Under the pieces are notes generated by a model. The model had not been told where the DNA came from, did not search any database, and worked only from the letters and a program-made list of their open reading frames with translations. Source: Scalindua sp964344685 (GTDB lineage: Bacteria > Planctomycetota > Brocadiia > Brocadiales > Scalinduaceae). Taken from it: a stretch of DNA of 64,000 nt. Location of the stretch: NCBI GenBank assembly GCA_964344685.1, contig CAYFOK010000008.1, positions 77,776 through 141,775 of the forward strand, given 5' to 3'. Of this stretch, positions 28,116 to 36,657 are shown in pieces; within the stretch, counting starts at the first letter, position 1; each line of letters begins with the position of its first letter. The position numbers and the translations under genes are program-made.

Positions 28116-28313
28116 TTAAGCTGTCAAGAACGGGGTCGTTGAAAACGGTCCATCAGAGAAATCCTCTGTTATTGCCTGATGCCATTCGGCCTGCATTTCC
28201 AGTTTCGGGGTTGAATATTCCGGTCCTACGGTAACACAACCCTGAAGCAGAATTAAGGCCAATACCGATAAAGGAATCCATTTCAGAACACAACATTTTT
28301 GAAAGTTTCTCAT
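28116..28313 (-). pseudogene. Truncated RND-efflux outer-membrane lipoprotein (NodT family) remnant
   Basis: Sixty-five residues of a NodT/TolC-type outer-membrane factor: a signal with lipobox ALILLQGC, then VTVGPEYSTPKLEMQAEW, the standard opening of such proteins. A complete member has about 450-500 residues with long coiled-coil helices; here the frame stops and no downstream piece is visible. No RND pump or adaptor is nearby. It is most simply a deletion remnant, though expression of a small lipoprotein cannot be excluded. Confidence 0.7.
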
Positions 28314-28532
28314 GGGCGTCCAATGTCTAAGAGATATTCAATTATGAGCAGGTTCCAGACTGTTCAGTGTACCAGAATCTCTATTATCGGGCAAGGGAGG
28401 TGTAAAGAGTGGGAAAGCCTGATAAAACCCAAATGACAAAGTTCAAATGTTAAATCAATGCTTAAAGCTTAAATGATTTAAGCCGTCATTTGTTTGAGCT
28501 TTTGATTTTGAATTTCATTGGGATTTACACTG

Positions 28533-28952
28533 TTATTGTTGATTGATTTTATGATACACCTCATCGTACACATCATAGAGTATGTTTTCTTCGCTCTTTA
28601 TCCTTTTACCAAGGGCTGCGTAAATGTTTTCGAACTCTTTTTGAAGCTCATTGTCCGGAATTCTTCCTCTAAAGTATTTTTCAAAGAATTCCAGCACAAC
28701 TTTTGAGACATTCTTCATATCTATTGCGCTTAAAGCTAATATGCTTTCCAGCAGCATATTAGTTTCTGCTTCTTTTCTGAGAACCGAAAAAAATTGCTCG
28801 TCCTCGTTTTTGAAATGTGCAAGCAAATACTCTTTTACTGACAGGATTTTGTCCTGTCCTTCTTTCGAAAGAATACCAAGTTCTTTAACTTCATTGAGCA
28901 TGGCAATAATTTTCGCATGCTCTTTTTTAAACCCTTCACTCAATGCTGACAT
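28533..28952 (-). CDS. Hemerythrin HHE cation-binding domain protein
   Basis: A 139-aa four-helix bundle. Ligand-type residues appear in order: His12 (KKEHAKI), His46 and Glu50 (LLAHFKNEDEQFF), and acidic/His positions in the later helices (EFFEKYF, KRIKSEENILYDV). The second HHE half is degraded: the expected Hx3E is replaced. Such proteins bind a diiron centre for O2 or NO sensing, iron storage or repair of Fe-S clusters. GGAG stands a few bases before the ATG. Stand-alone gene. Confidence 0.8.
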   Translation of the reverse strand: MSALSEGFKKEHAKIIAMLNEVKELGILSKEGQDKILSVKEYLLAHFKNEDEQFFSVLRKEAETNMLLESILALSAIDMKNVSKVVLEFFEKYFRGRIPDNELQKEFENIYAALGKRIKSEENILYDVYDEVYHKINQQ

Positions 28953-29017
28953 TTTATTCTCCGCTCCTTATTTACTTTTTGATTATCTTTTAAATAAGTA
29001 AGAGGCAGGGATAAAAT

Positions 29018-29075
29018 GAATATTGAATGTCGAACAAGGAATTACGAATGACTAATGACCACGGATCTACACGGA
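29018..29075. repeat. Intergenic dispersed-repeat fragments
   Basis: The segment around 29018-29058 matches, in inverted orientation, sequence at 56068-56110 (GTCGAACAAGGAAT core). It runs into a CCACGGATCTACACGGA fragment at 29059-29075 that belongs to the CACGGAT repeat family seen at 53.4-54.9 kb. Both families recur far apart in the window. Confidence 0.65.
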
Positions 29076-29146
29076 AGTTAAAAAAACTAAAAAGAGATTA
29101 CTGTTACAAATCCGCAGCTTCTAACTCGCAACACGCAACTCGTTCG

Positions 29147-30379
29147 TTATTTTTTCTTTTTTGTTTTATCCGGTTTTGGTTTCAGATTATTTCCTTTGCT
29201 GTATAACCCCCATAGATAATACTTTTGTGATGCAAAGCCCAGTGCTGATTTCCTGATCTCCATTTCCGAATACTTTACATTGTACTTCCAGGTATGATAG
29301 TTAAAGCTGAGGCTCCTTGCAAAATAGAGAGATTTCAGGCTGTTAATTACTTTCTTTCTGTCTTCACTGTTTTTTGAGACATCGTATCGGTATACCAGGG
29401 TATAAAAAATCTGAGTCCACAGCAGGATCGTCAGGTCAAAAACTTCCACCTTAAACATCTCGTGTATTCTTGAGAATGCATACGGTTCTAAAAGTTCTTT
29501 AATGTCAGTCTGATATTTACTGAATTCTATCTGACCTTTCTCTTTGAGATCAAGTATGTCGATGTCCAGTTCCTGAGGTTCTGCCATCTCCTTTAAGCCA
29601 AATGTGTCAGGAACAAAAAAATCACCATTATTCCTGGCCATCCAGATGTCTTTATTCTGTACAAGTACTGTCAGTAATGTGTCAATTACCTGTTCAAACA
29701 TGATGCCCAGTTTAGGCGCACTTGCTTTATGAATCTTTGTTCCCAACCCACTCTGGCAGATTTTAAAACCCCCGATGACAGCGTTCAGTGACATAAAGAT
29801 ATCTATTCCATACTGTTTGGTGCTTTCAGACCATGGCAGTTTCAGTAGATACTTTATCAGTTTTGGAGAAAATGCAAACTCTCCTCCTATCGGCTGCCGG
29901 ACGTCCATGGAAAGCATGCCAAACATGACGGGATAGCATATGTGATTTGTAATGGTGCCGTCAAACTGATGTCTTGAATAGAGCGGTATTACGTAGTCAT
30001 AGCCATTAACAACAGGCCTGCCAAGGTATTCAATCCACTCTTTTGTTATTGATTTGAGATCTGCATCTACAATAATTACGGCTTCAGCATGTACTTTTAT
30101 TGCGAATTTGAACAGGTTTAAAATATTATTGCCTTTACCTCGAATACCGTGAGCGGTGCTGATGTATTTCTTCTCTATACGGGTTTTTGTTTCCAGAAAA
30201 GCATCTTTAGTATTATCCGGACTGTTGTTATCTACATTGACAATAATACATTTTTTGCCCGGGAAATACTCTTCAAGTCCTTCCGCTACGGTTTTGGTTA
30301 CGAAAGGAATAGAGTCAGATTCGTTGTATGAGGGTATTCCTACGACAACATTATATTTGTTACTCTGTTTTTTCTTCAT
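29147..30379 (-). CDS. Glycosyltransferase family 2 / GT78-like
   Basis: A 410-aa GT-A enzyme: VVVGIPSYNESDSIPFV at the N-terminus, donor loop VDNNSPDNTKD, metal motif VDADLKS, then IGGEFAFS and YGIDIFMSL, and a Lys-rich tail. The GGEF and GID pair matches motifs of mannosylglycerate synthase (GT78) and GpgS-type enzymes, although overall it opens like GT2. It may make a glycosylglycerate or transfer sugar to a lipid; no transmembrane helices are seen. It is the last gene of the minus-strand surface-glycan cluster, transcribed after WbqC. Confidence 0.75.
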   Translation of the reverse strand: MKKKQSNKYNVVVGIPSYNESDSIPFVTKTVAEGLEEYFPGKKCIIVNVDNNSPDNTKDAFLETKTRIEKKYISTAHGIRGKGNNILNLFKFAIKVHAEAVIIVDADLKSITKEWIEYLGRPVVNGYDYVIPLYSRHQFDGTITNHICYPVMFGMLSMDVRQPIGGEFAFSPKLIKYLLKLPWSESTKQYGIDIFMSLNAVIGGFKICQSGLGTKIHKASAPKLGIMFEQVIDTLLTVLVQNKDIWMARNNGDFFVPDTFGLKEMAEPQELDIDILDLKEKGQIEFSKYQTDIKELLEPYAFSRIHEMFKVEVFDLTILLWTQIFYTLVYRYDVSKNSEDRKKVINSLKSLYFARSLSFNYHTWKYNVKYSEMEIRKSALGFASQKYYLWGLYSKGNNLKPKPDKTKKKK

Positions 30380-30500
30380 GACGTTTCATTATAAAATTTT
30401 TTTATTTCCCGCCTGATAAACTGGCGCCCGCCGGTGCCGGATCGGACGGGGACAGATATTCACTTCCCGCCCGGCCATGCCGTTCGGAAGGGTAGTTCAC

Positions 30501-31196
30501 TTAAGGCACTTCAGATTTAGTCTGACCCCTTAATATTTTGAGGCTATTATCTCCGCAGTTGAATAACAGGTCAATGGATGACATGTAAGGTTCAAAATCT
30601 CCAAATAGTTGATTATATACCGGATGTTTGAACTCCTGAAAGATTACCTCTAAACCTTCTTTATCGAACAGTTCTACATTCATGTAATTATTACTACCCT
30701 TTCCTGCCAGGTATTTATTGCCATTCAGGGCCTTGCAAATGTCGATTAAGCGTTCTGTCGGTTCTTCTCTCAGTTTCAGATCGGATGCCATAACAAGTCT
30801 GGTTTTCAGGTCTAAAGCATTGATTAAGAATTTGATTATCTCAATATTTATATCGACAAGGCGGTCCCAGCTGCGGCTGAAAATATCTTCAAAAAAACTT
30901 TTGTAATTGTCAAAACAGGCAGATTTTGAGTAGTTGGTAATAAGTGCCTGAAGATGTTTTCTGCCCCAGTTTGCTTTGTTATTAATCTTGACTTCATTAA
31001 TCTTTTCCGGAAAACGGTATAAGACGGGAACTGTTATCCACTGGCAGCCTTGAGCGGTTTTAATCCTGTTACGGTTCTGCCATTCATTTTTTTTGAATTG
31101 GACATTATCTAGTATTACAAATACGTCTGCTTTATCAATTTTATCAAGATAGCCTAACCAGGGAAGGTATTGTGGTTGATGAATTGCTATAAGCAT
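30501..31196 (-). CDS. WbqC family protein
   Basis: A 231-aa protein matching the WbqC family from its first residues (IAIHQPQYLPWLGYLDKI, FVILDNVQFKKNEWQNRNRI). The family is found in O-antigen and exopolysaccharide clusters and is thought to be an acyl- or aminotransferase-like sugar-modifying enzyme; its reaction is not well established. Its presence supports a surface-polysaccharide role for the neighbouring genes. It sits between the GT2 and PHP-domain genes on the same strand. Confidence 0.88.
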   Translation of the reverse strand: MLIAIHQPQYLPWLGYLDKIDKADVFVILDNVQFKKNEWQNRNRIKTAQGCQWITVPVLYRFPEKINEVKINNKANWGRKHLQALITNYSKSACFDNYKSFFEDIFSRSWDRLVDINIEIIKFLINALDLKTRLVMASDLKLREEPTERLIDICKALNGNKYLAGKGSNNYMNVELFDKEGLEVIFQEFKHPVYNQLFGDFEPYMSSIDLLFNCGDNSLKILRGQTKSEVP

Positions 31197-31341
31197 TTTC
31201 TTTTCCAGGTTTCAGCCTCCAGCCTCTCTATCGAGAGGATTCCAATCCTGGACTTGGATTCCTTACGAGAGTAAGGACTTCCTCTCTTCCCTGGACAAAA
31301 GACGCCGAGGGCTTTTCGAGAGGAATCCAACATTGGAGTCT

Positions 31342-32874
31342 TTATTCTTGTTTTTCTTCTTCTTTAAACGTAACAAATACAGGATTTGTTACTATACCTC
31401 TAAACAGATAACTCGTATCTACCGCCAGCCGATAATAGATTTTTTCATTTGGATTATAGTAATCATCATCGTAGGCAATATCTATCGAATCATCTGCTTC
31501 AAATGTTTTAATAACAGATCCGTTTCTTATCAAATCAATTTTGAAGCCTCTTTTATTATATGCAGAAGACTTTTGTGTTTTATCAACAGTTACAACTATT
31601 CTTATACGGGGTTTTCCTGTAAGCACTATATCATCACCCATAAATCCCAGCTTGCCGCTCTTTGTATCTTCAACAACAAAACTGTTCAAAGTAAGTTGAT
31701 TGGCATCTCCCATGGCGGCATACATCTTACCGGTAGCAAGAGCATACATTATATTTCCATAGTTTTTTTCCTTTACCAGAAAGACTGTCTGTGTTTCATC
31801 GATATCAAACCCACGTCCTTTATAATCTACCTCTCCGATTACCCACGCCGGCTTTTCTCTCATTCCTGCACAAAACTGGAGTAAAAGTTTGTCCCAGATT
31901 CCACCGGGCGGGCCAACATGCCTCATACCTTCACTGAAAACTGCTATACCGGTGTAATCGAATGTCTTAAGAAGGTCTTCCTCGTAAGGTGATGAAATGA
32001 TTTTAATATCGTCCTGCTCCATAGATTTTTCTACTTCCGGATGCGCCCAGAATGTCAGGGCACCACTGTAGTCTACGTGATCAATAAGATACTGGTATGG
32101 CCCCACACCCTGATCACCATGATATTGATCATACAAAGGTGTCTTAAATGGGAAGTTGTTCACCAGGAATACGGCTCCTACGAAGAAACATACGATGCCT
32201 AACACTTTGCCTGGTTCTTTATTGTTGTCCGAATCTTCATTTTTTGATAAGGGAGGATTTTTACTGAGTGAAATAAGGCACCATCCAAAAATGAAAAAAC
32301 AGACAGGCCATAATCTGAAAACAGCTTCTGCGTCGAAAATCCTGGGAAATCCATTTCCTACTGAAGGTAGGTTTTCGTAATCAGATGGGTTTTCCAGCCC
32401 AAGTACCAGGATATGCTCATTGCCTCTTACTAATGTCAGGTTTTTCTTAAAAAAACTACCCTGCCAATAGTAGAAAGGGATAGACTCTGCCCCATGGATC
32501 AGAACCATATCGGGGTATTTTTTATTTAATTCTTCGATTGTATTGATATAATTCGCAGCACCATATTTCTGAATAGAATTTTGATTGACAACCTTCTGGA
32601 CAATCTTCTTTAAGGGCGGTACTCCATAGACCCATTTCATTGTGTCGTGTTCAGTAAAGATTACGACTTTTATACCGCGTTCTCTCGCAAGTGCAACAAT
32701 TTCCTCGGGCGTATTCTCTCCGTTACCGATTGTGGTGTGTATGTGGACAACACCAGGAATGAGTTTGTACTGTTCGGCATAACAGGTATTGAAGAATGGG
32801 CTTAAGTAGCCTGAGAACAGACAGGCAAATACGACCAGAACGAAACTTGAGTAGAGGCTTTTTTTTCTACACAT
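31342..32874 (-). CDS. Membrane-associated PHP-domain protein
   Basis: A 510-aa protein. After an N-terminal hydrophobic segment (about 8-25) comes a PHP metal-binding motif with HIH at 44-46 and FTEHD near 76-80, and a further metal His in TFWAHPEVE. Two hydrophobic stretches interrupt the domain (about 190-205 and 220-240). The C-terminal part (about 400-510) is beta-rich. PHP domains hydrolyse phosphoesters using two or three metals. It is probably periplasmic or membrane-anchored and acts on an envelope component; the substrate is unknown. Confidence 0.8.
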   Translation of the reverse strand: MCRKKSLYSSFVLVVFACLFSGYLSPFFNTCYAEQYKLIPGVVHIHTTIGNGENTPEEIVALARERGIKVVIFTEHDTMKWVYGVPPLKKIVQKVVNQNSIQKYGAANYINTIEELNKKYPDMVLIHGAESIPFYYWQGSFFKKNLTLVRGNEHILVLGLENPSDYENLPSVGNGFPRIFDAEAVFRLWPVCFFIFGWCLISLSKNPPLSKNEDSDNNKEPGKVLGIVCFFVGAVFLVNNFPFKTPLYDQYHGDQGVGPYQYLIDHVDYSGALTFWAHPEVEKSMEQDDIKIISSPYEEDLLKTFDYTGIAVFSEGMRHVGPPGGIWDKLLLQFCAGMREKPAWVIGEVDYKGRGFDIDETQTVFLVKEKNYGNIMYALATGKMYAAMGDANQLTLNSFVVEDTKSGKLGFMGDDIVLTGKPRIRIVVTVDKTQKSSAYNKRGFKIDLIRNGSVIKTFEADDSIDIAYDDDYYNPNEKIYYRLAVDTSYLFRGIVTNPVFVTFKEEEKQE

Positions 32875-32944
32875 AATTATAATATAGTAACTGAATATTA
32901 ATTATAATCTTTCCGGAGATGCTGAATAATATATTATAGATCAG

Positions 32945-34108
32945 TTAAAATCTATATAATTCTGTACATCTTGTGCATACGGGATACCTCTTTTCTCTCT
33001 TAGTAATCTTTCTAAAGCGCATGTATTTTTCGTTATTCCATATTTTACGAAAAGGCTCTTTTCTTACGTTACCGGGAGAGAAATTCAGCGACTGGCAGGG
33101 CCGTACCGTACCATCCGGGAATATATAAGAGACCATCCATGGGCTGAGGCATCTCCTGCCATAACCGGAAGAGGTAAAATCAAACTCAGTATAATATTTC
33201 CTGATCTCTTCATTTGTGAAATTCGGGTAAAAGGCAATCTTTACATGAGAATCCTTTTTGTCGATTTCTTCTTTTTTCCGGATAAGAAGCTCAACATCAA
33301 TATCTGGCAGGCTATCCCTTACAAAACCTTTCCAATCATTACAAACCATCCCATAGTAACCCTTAAAGATTTTGTTATGCTGTTTATACATCTCCTTGCT
33401 GAGGAATATCAGATGGTGGAATGTAATTGTGCTTGCCATTAACTCTTCTGCAATACCGATCAACTCATCAAGTCGTTTGTAATTTATCTCAAATATTGTA
33501 CTGGAGATATTTACGACAGGCTTGTTCAGTCCGGATTTTTTTTTAATATCCCGGATTAATTTGAGACCTCTGAACGCCCTGTCAAATGTGCCTTTTGCTC
33601 CCCGTACCTCATCATGTATTTCGCGCGGGCCATCCAGTGAAAAGATAATTTCGTCTACACCCAGATTAACTATGGAGTCTGCATGCTTTTCCAATAATAT
33701 ACCATTAGTAATTATATTGCAGCGCATACCCTCCTCTTTAATACGGGAAACTACCTTTTCCCAATTTGAATACAATAAAGGCTCTCCGCCAAAGAGCGTT
33801 ACATTTGGTTTGAACGTCTTTATGTCGTTAATAATTTTATCTATTTCACCAAGTGACAGCTCATCCTTTAACTCTTTGGGTGACAGCTCCCTGGATGTTC
33901 CGGAAGGGCCCCACTGACCGCACATCTTGCATCTAAGGTTGCACCGGTAAGTAAGGAAAAGATCAACCGTTTCCGGATAATGGCTGTATCCATCGTGAAT
34001 TGTGTAGGTTAAATAAGAGAGCAGCCGCTGCTTAAATGCCTTCCATGCATAACCGGGCTGGGTAATTGATTTGGCAAGGTTTCTTTTTAAATTACGTAAT
34101 TGAATCAT
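32945..34108 (-). CDS. Radical SAM/SPASM-domain protein
   Basis: A 387-aa radical SAM enzyme: the [4Fe-4S] motif is C56-x3-C60-x2-C63 (YRCNLRCKMCGQW), and the SAM region follows (FGGEPLLYSNW). The C-terminal SPASM part has Cys in CLSPWM, RPCQSLN and VCTRCTELY. Radical SAM/SPASM proteins in polysaccharide clusters can modify sugars or peptides. It overlaps the NodU gene upstream by 17 bp, so the two are translationally coupled and probably act in one pathway. The exact reaction is unknown. Confidence 0.88.
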   Translation of the reverse strand: MIQLRNLKRNLAKSITQPGYAWKAFKQRLLSYLTYTIHDGYSHYPETVDLFLTYRCNLRCKMCGQWGPSGTSRELSPKELKDELSLGEIDKIINDIKTFKPNVTLFGGEPLLYSNWEKVVSRIKEEGMRCNIITNGILLEKHADSIVNLGVDEIIFSLDGPREIHDEVRGAKGTFDRAFRGLKLIRDIKKKSGLNKPVVNISSTIFEINYKRLDELIGIAEELMASTITFHHLIFLSKEMYKQHNKIFKGYYGMVCNDWKGFVRDSLPDIDVELLIRKKEEIDKKDSHVKIAFYPNFTNEEIRKYYTEFDFTSSGYGRRCLSPWMVSYIFPDGTVRPCQSLNFSPGNVRKEPFRKIWNNEKYMRFRKITKREKRYPVCTRCTELYRF

Positions 34109-35795
34109 CTTTTTCCAGCAAGTAGTTTCCCATAATCAAGCAGTCTATACCTGTTGAGAAAAAACAGCGGATAGCCTCTTTTGGTGTTGTAACTACAGGC
34201 TCTCCTGCCACATTGAACGAAGTATTCAGTACAACAGGGATACCACTTATTTCTCCAAAATTTTTAATAACATCATAAAACAGTTTATTGTACTTCCGGT
34301 CAACCGTTTGAACCCTGGCGGTTCCGTCTGTATGGGTAACAGCAGGTATCAGTTTTCTCTTTTCAGGCTTAACATCACAGATGAATAGCATGAAAGGTGA
34401 CTCCTGATCAAAGTCAAAGAAGTCCTTAGCCGATTCTTTTAACACCGCAGGAGCAAAGGGGCGGAAATCTTCCCTGTGTTTAACATACTTGTTGACTATA
34501 TCCTGCATATCGCTGCTCGTAGCATTTGCCAGGATACTTCTGTTGCCCAATGCACGCGGGCCCCATTCTGCCCTTCCCTGAAACCATCCGATAATCTTTC
34601 CATCGTTTATTAATTCAGCACATTTTTTAGCAATGTCCCTGTGATGTGTGTACTTCAACTTATCAAGATCAAGTTCAGCCTTTATCTCTTCATTTGAAAA
34701 TTCAGGTCCCCAGTAGGCATGTTTAATAACAAAATTTCTGTTATTTCCCAACATAGTATTGTAAATATAATAGGCAGCGCCAAGTGCTGTGCCGGCGTCA
34801 TGTGCAGCCGGCTGTACAAAGACAGATTCGAAAGGAGAATCCTGCAGTACCCTGGAGTTCATTGAACAGTTTAAGCCGACACCACCGGCAATACACAAAT
34901 TTTTTAACCCGGTTTTTTTGTGAAGATAATCGGTGATGTGTAAAGTTGTATCTTCCAGGATTTTCTGCAGGCTTGCCGCAATATCCTTGTGCCTCTTTTC
35001 AATTTCCTGGCCTCTGGTCCTAATCGGTCCGCACTCATCAATGAACCTCTTTGACATAAAACCTTCCCTCGAACCGGCGCTTGCCCAATATGTGAAATAG
35101 TCCGGGTTCATCCGGTACTCCCCGTCAGGTAATAATTTAACCATAGCTTTAAAGAGATCAATGTATGCGGGCTCACCATATGATGCAAGCCCCATCACCT
35201 TGTATTCGTCATTTCCATGCTGGAATCCAAGATATTTTGTTACTGCGGCGTAAAGGATCCCTAAAGAGTGCGGGAATTTAATCTCTTTAATTTTTTCGAT
35301 TTTGCTGCCGGTGCCTTTGCACATTAATGTGCTTGTCCACTCACCCATATAGTCCATAGTGAGAATCGCAGATTCCTCAAATTGTGATGTGAGAAAGACA
35401 CTTGCCGCGTGCGTCACATGATGTTCCAGGAAGTGTATCCTGGTTTTGTTGTTTTGTTTGAGTTGCTTTAACTCGGAAAGGTAATGGCCTGCACTGTTAA
35501 TTTCATCGACTATATAGCCGACAGAATAGAAGGGGGCTTTTGGAATTTTTAATATTCTATATGGAATTCTTCTCGATATCCTTAACCATGGGTTATAGCT
35601 GAAGCCGATGTGGTCAATATCTTTTAACGTTATGTTTCCCGCTTTCAGGCAGTAGTCAATTGCCTTAAAAGGCATACCGCTTTCATGCTTTCTGCGTGTA
35701 AACCTCTCCTCTTCAATAGCAGCAATTAACTCCCCATCTTTTACTAAAACCGCAGCAGCATCCAATGTGTAACCGCCTATTCCAAGGATGTACAA
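34092..35795 (-). CDS. Carbamoyltransferase, NodU/CmcH family
   Basis: A 567-aa NodU-type enzyme. The Kae1/HypF-like N-terminal domain has GIGGYTLDAAAVLVKDG, EEERFTRRKH, the metal His in LEHHVTHAASVF, and DYMGEWT. The C-terminal domain has the family signature FQGRAEWGPRALGNRSIL, then LNTSFNVAGEPVV. These enzymes place a carbamoyl group on sugars or antibiotics using carbamoyl phosphate. Full family length. It stands between the radical SAM gene and a polysaccharide deacetylase, so a surface glycan is the inferred acceptor. Confidence 0.9.
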   Translation of the reverse strand: MYILGIGGYTLDAAAVLVKDGELIAAIEEERFTRRKHESGMPFKAIDYCLKAGNITLKDIDHIGFSYNPWLRISRRIPYRILKIPKAPFYSVGYIVDEINSAGHYLSELKQLKQNNKTRIHFLEHHVTHAASVFLTSQFEESAILTMDYMGEWTSTLMCKGTGSKIEKIKEIKFPHSLGILYAAVTKYLGFQHGNDEYKVMGLASYGEPAYIDLFKAMVKLLPDGEYRMNPDYFTYWASAGSREGFMSKRFIDECGPIRTRGQEIEKRHKDIAASLQKILEDTTLHITDYLHKKTGLKNLCIAGGVGLNCSMNSRVLQDSPFESVFVQPAAHDAGTALGAAYYIYNTMLGNNRNFVIKHAYWGPEFSNEEIKAELDLDKLKYTHHRDIAKKCAELINDGKIIGWFQGRAEWGPRALGNRSILANATSSDMQDIVNKYVKHREDFRPFAPAVLKESAKDFFDFDQESPFMLFICDVKPEKRKLIPAVTHTDGTARVQTVDRKYNKLFYDVIKNFGEISGIPVVLNTSFNVAGEPVVTTPKEAIRCFFSTGIDCLIMGNYLLEKDDSIT

Positions 35796-35826
35796 CGTTT
35801 ATCTCCTCTTTAATTTTTAATTAGAG

Positions 35827-36654
35827 TTAAAAAAATATCCTTTTTAAATTCTGGAAGAATTTTGTATCCTTGAACGATATAATATTCAATGCACCATCCA
35901 ATTTCTGCTTGAAAACAAAAAAACAATCAGTCGTCTCTATGCCGATCCTTTTAAGTGCAAAAGTGTCAGAATTCTCACTGTTTATACCATATACGTTGGA
36001 ACATGCACACGTGTATTTATGTGCCTTAACAATTTCCATTATCGCGTCATCAAAATCTGCCATTGTACCGACCGGATAGGCAAACGAATTTATCCTCTGG
36101 CCAAGTTGTGATTCCAGTATATCCTTAGAGTCTCTGATTTCTCTTATAATTTCTTCTTTACTTAAACCTGTCAATATCCTATGGGAAACAGTATGTGAAC
36201 CAAATGAAATATTGTCACTCTTCATTTCATCTATCTCTGACGGAGAAAGATATTTACTGCTGTTACTATTGATAAAATCACTTACCAGAAATATTGTTGC
36301 CGGAAAGCCATGTTTTTTAAGCAGAGGATAAGCGATATGGTAATTGTCACTGTGACCGTCATCAAACGTAATTACTATGGAACCGGCAATCTTTTCAATA
36401 TCAGTCTTTAAATATTCTACCGCTTCTTCCAGAGAAATTACTTTATAATTATCTTTTATATACTGCAGCTGTTTTTCAAACTCTTCAGGAGTAACGGTTT
36501 CATCAGGTTCTGTCTCGTTACTGATGCTGTGATATGTCAGAATCGTTACTCCTTTTTTGTTGGTCTTACTATGGTGTCCCGTACAAGCTGCGGTAATACA
36601 CACTATAGTTTTTATAATCTTTTTCAGTAAAAATCTTGGAGAGGTAGCAGTCAT
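35827..36654 (-). CDS. Polysaccharide deacetylase (NodB homology)
   Basis: A 275-aa CE4-type enzyme. Motif 1 is ITFDDGHSDN, motif 2 SHTVSHRIL, with further conserved SFAYPVG. An N-terminal hydrophobic or basic stretch may be a short anchor (KIIKTIVCITAACTGH). It removes N-acetyl or O-acetyl groups from a polymer or lipid-linked sugar, using a metal bound by the Asp and the two His. It lies 4 bp after the aminotransferase gene on the same strand and 31 bp before NodU, so it is probably in that operon. Confidence 0.88.
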   Translation of the reverse strand: MTATSPRFLLKKIIKTIVCITAACTGHHSKTNKKGVTILTYHSISNETEPDETVTPEEFEKQLQYIKDNYKVISLEEAVEYLKTDIEKIAGSIVITFDDGHSDNYHIAYPLLKKHGFPATIFLVSDFINSNSSKYLSPSEIDEMKSDNISFGSHTVSHRILTGLSKEEIIREIRDSKDILESQLGQRINSFAYPVGTMADFDDAIMEIVKAHKYTCACSNVYGINSENSDTFALKRIGIETTDCFFVFKQKLDGALNIISFKDTKFFQNLKRIFF

Positions 36655-36657
36655 AAA

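Noticed and set aside
28430..28492. CAAATGAC/GTCATTTG inverted repeat as terminator
   Set aside because: Only 8 bp with a 47-nt loop and no T tract; likely chance in AT-rich DNA.
31333..31884. 183-codon plus-strand reading frame opposite the PHP gene
   Set aside because: It is antisense to a well supported minus-strand gene, rich in Ile, Tyr, Cys and Ser, with no recognisable motif; shadow frame.
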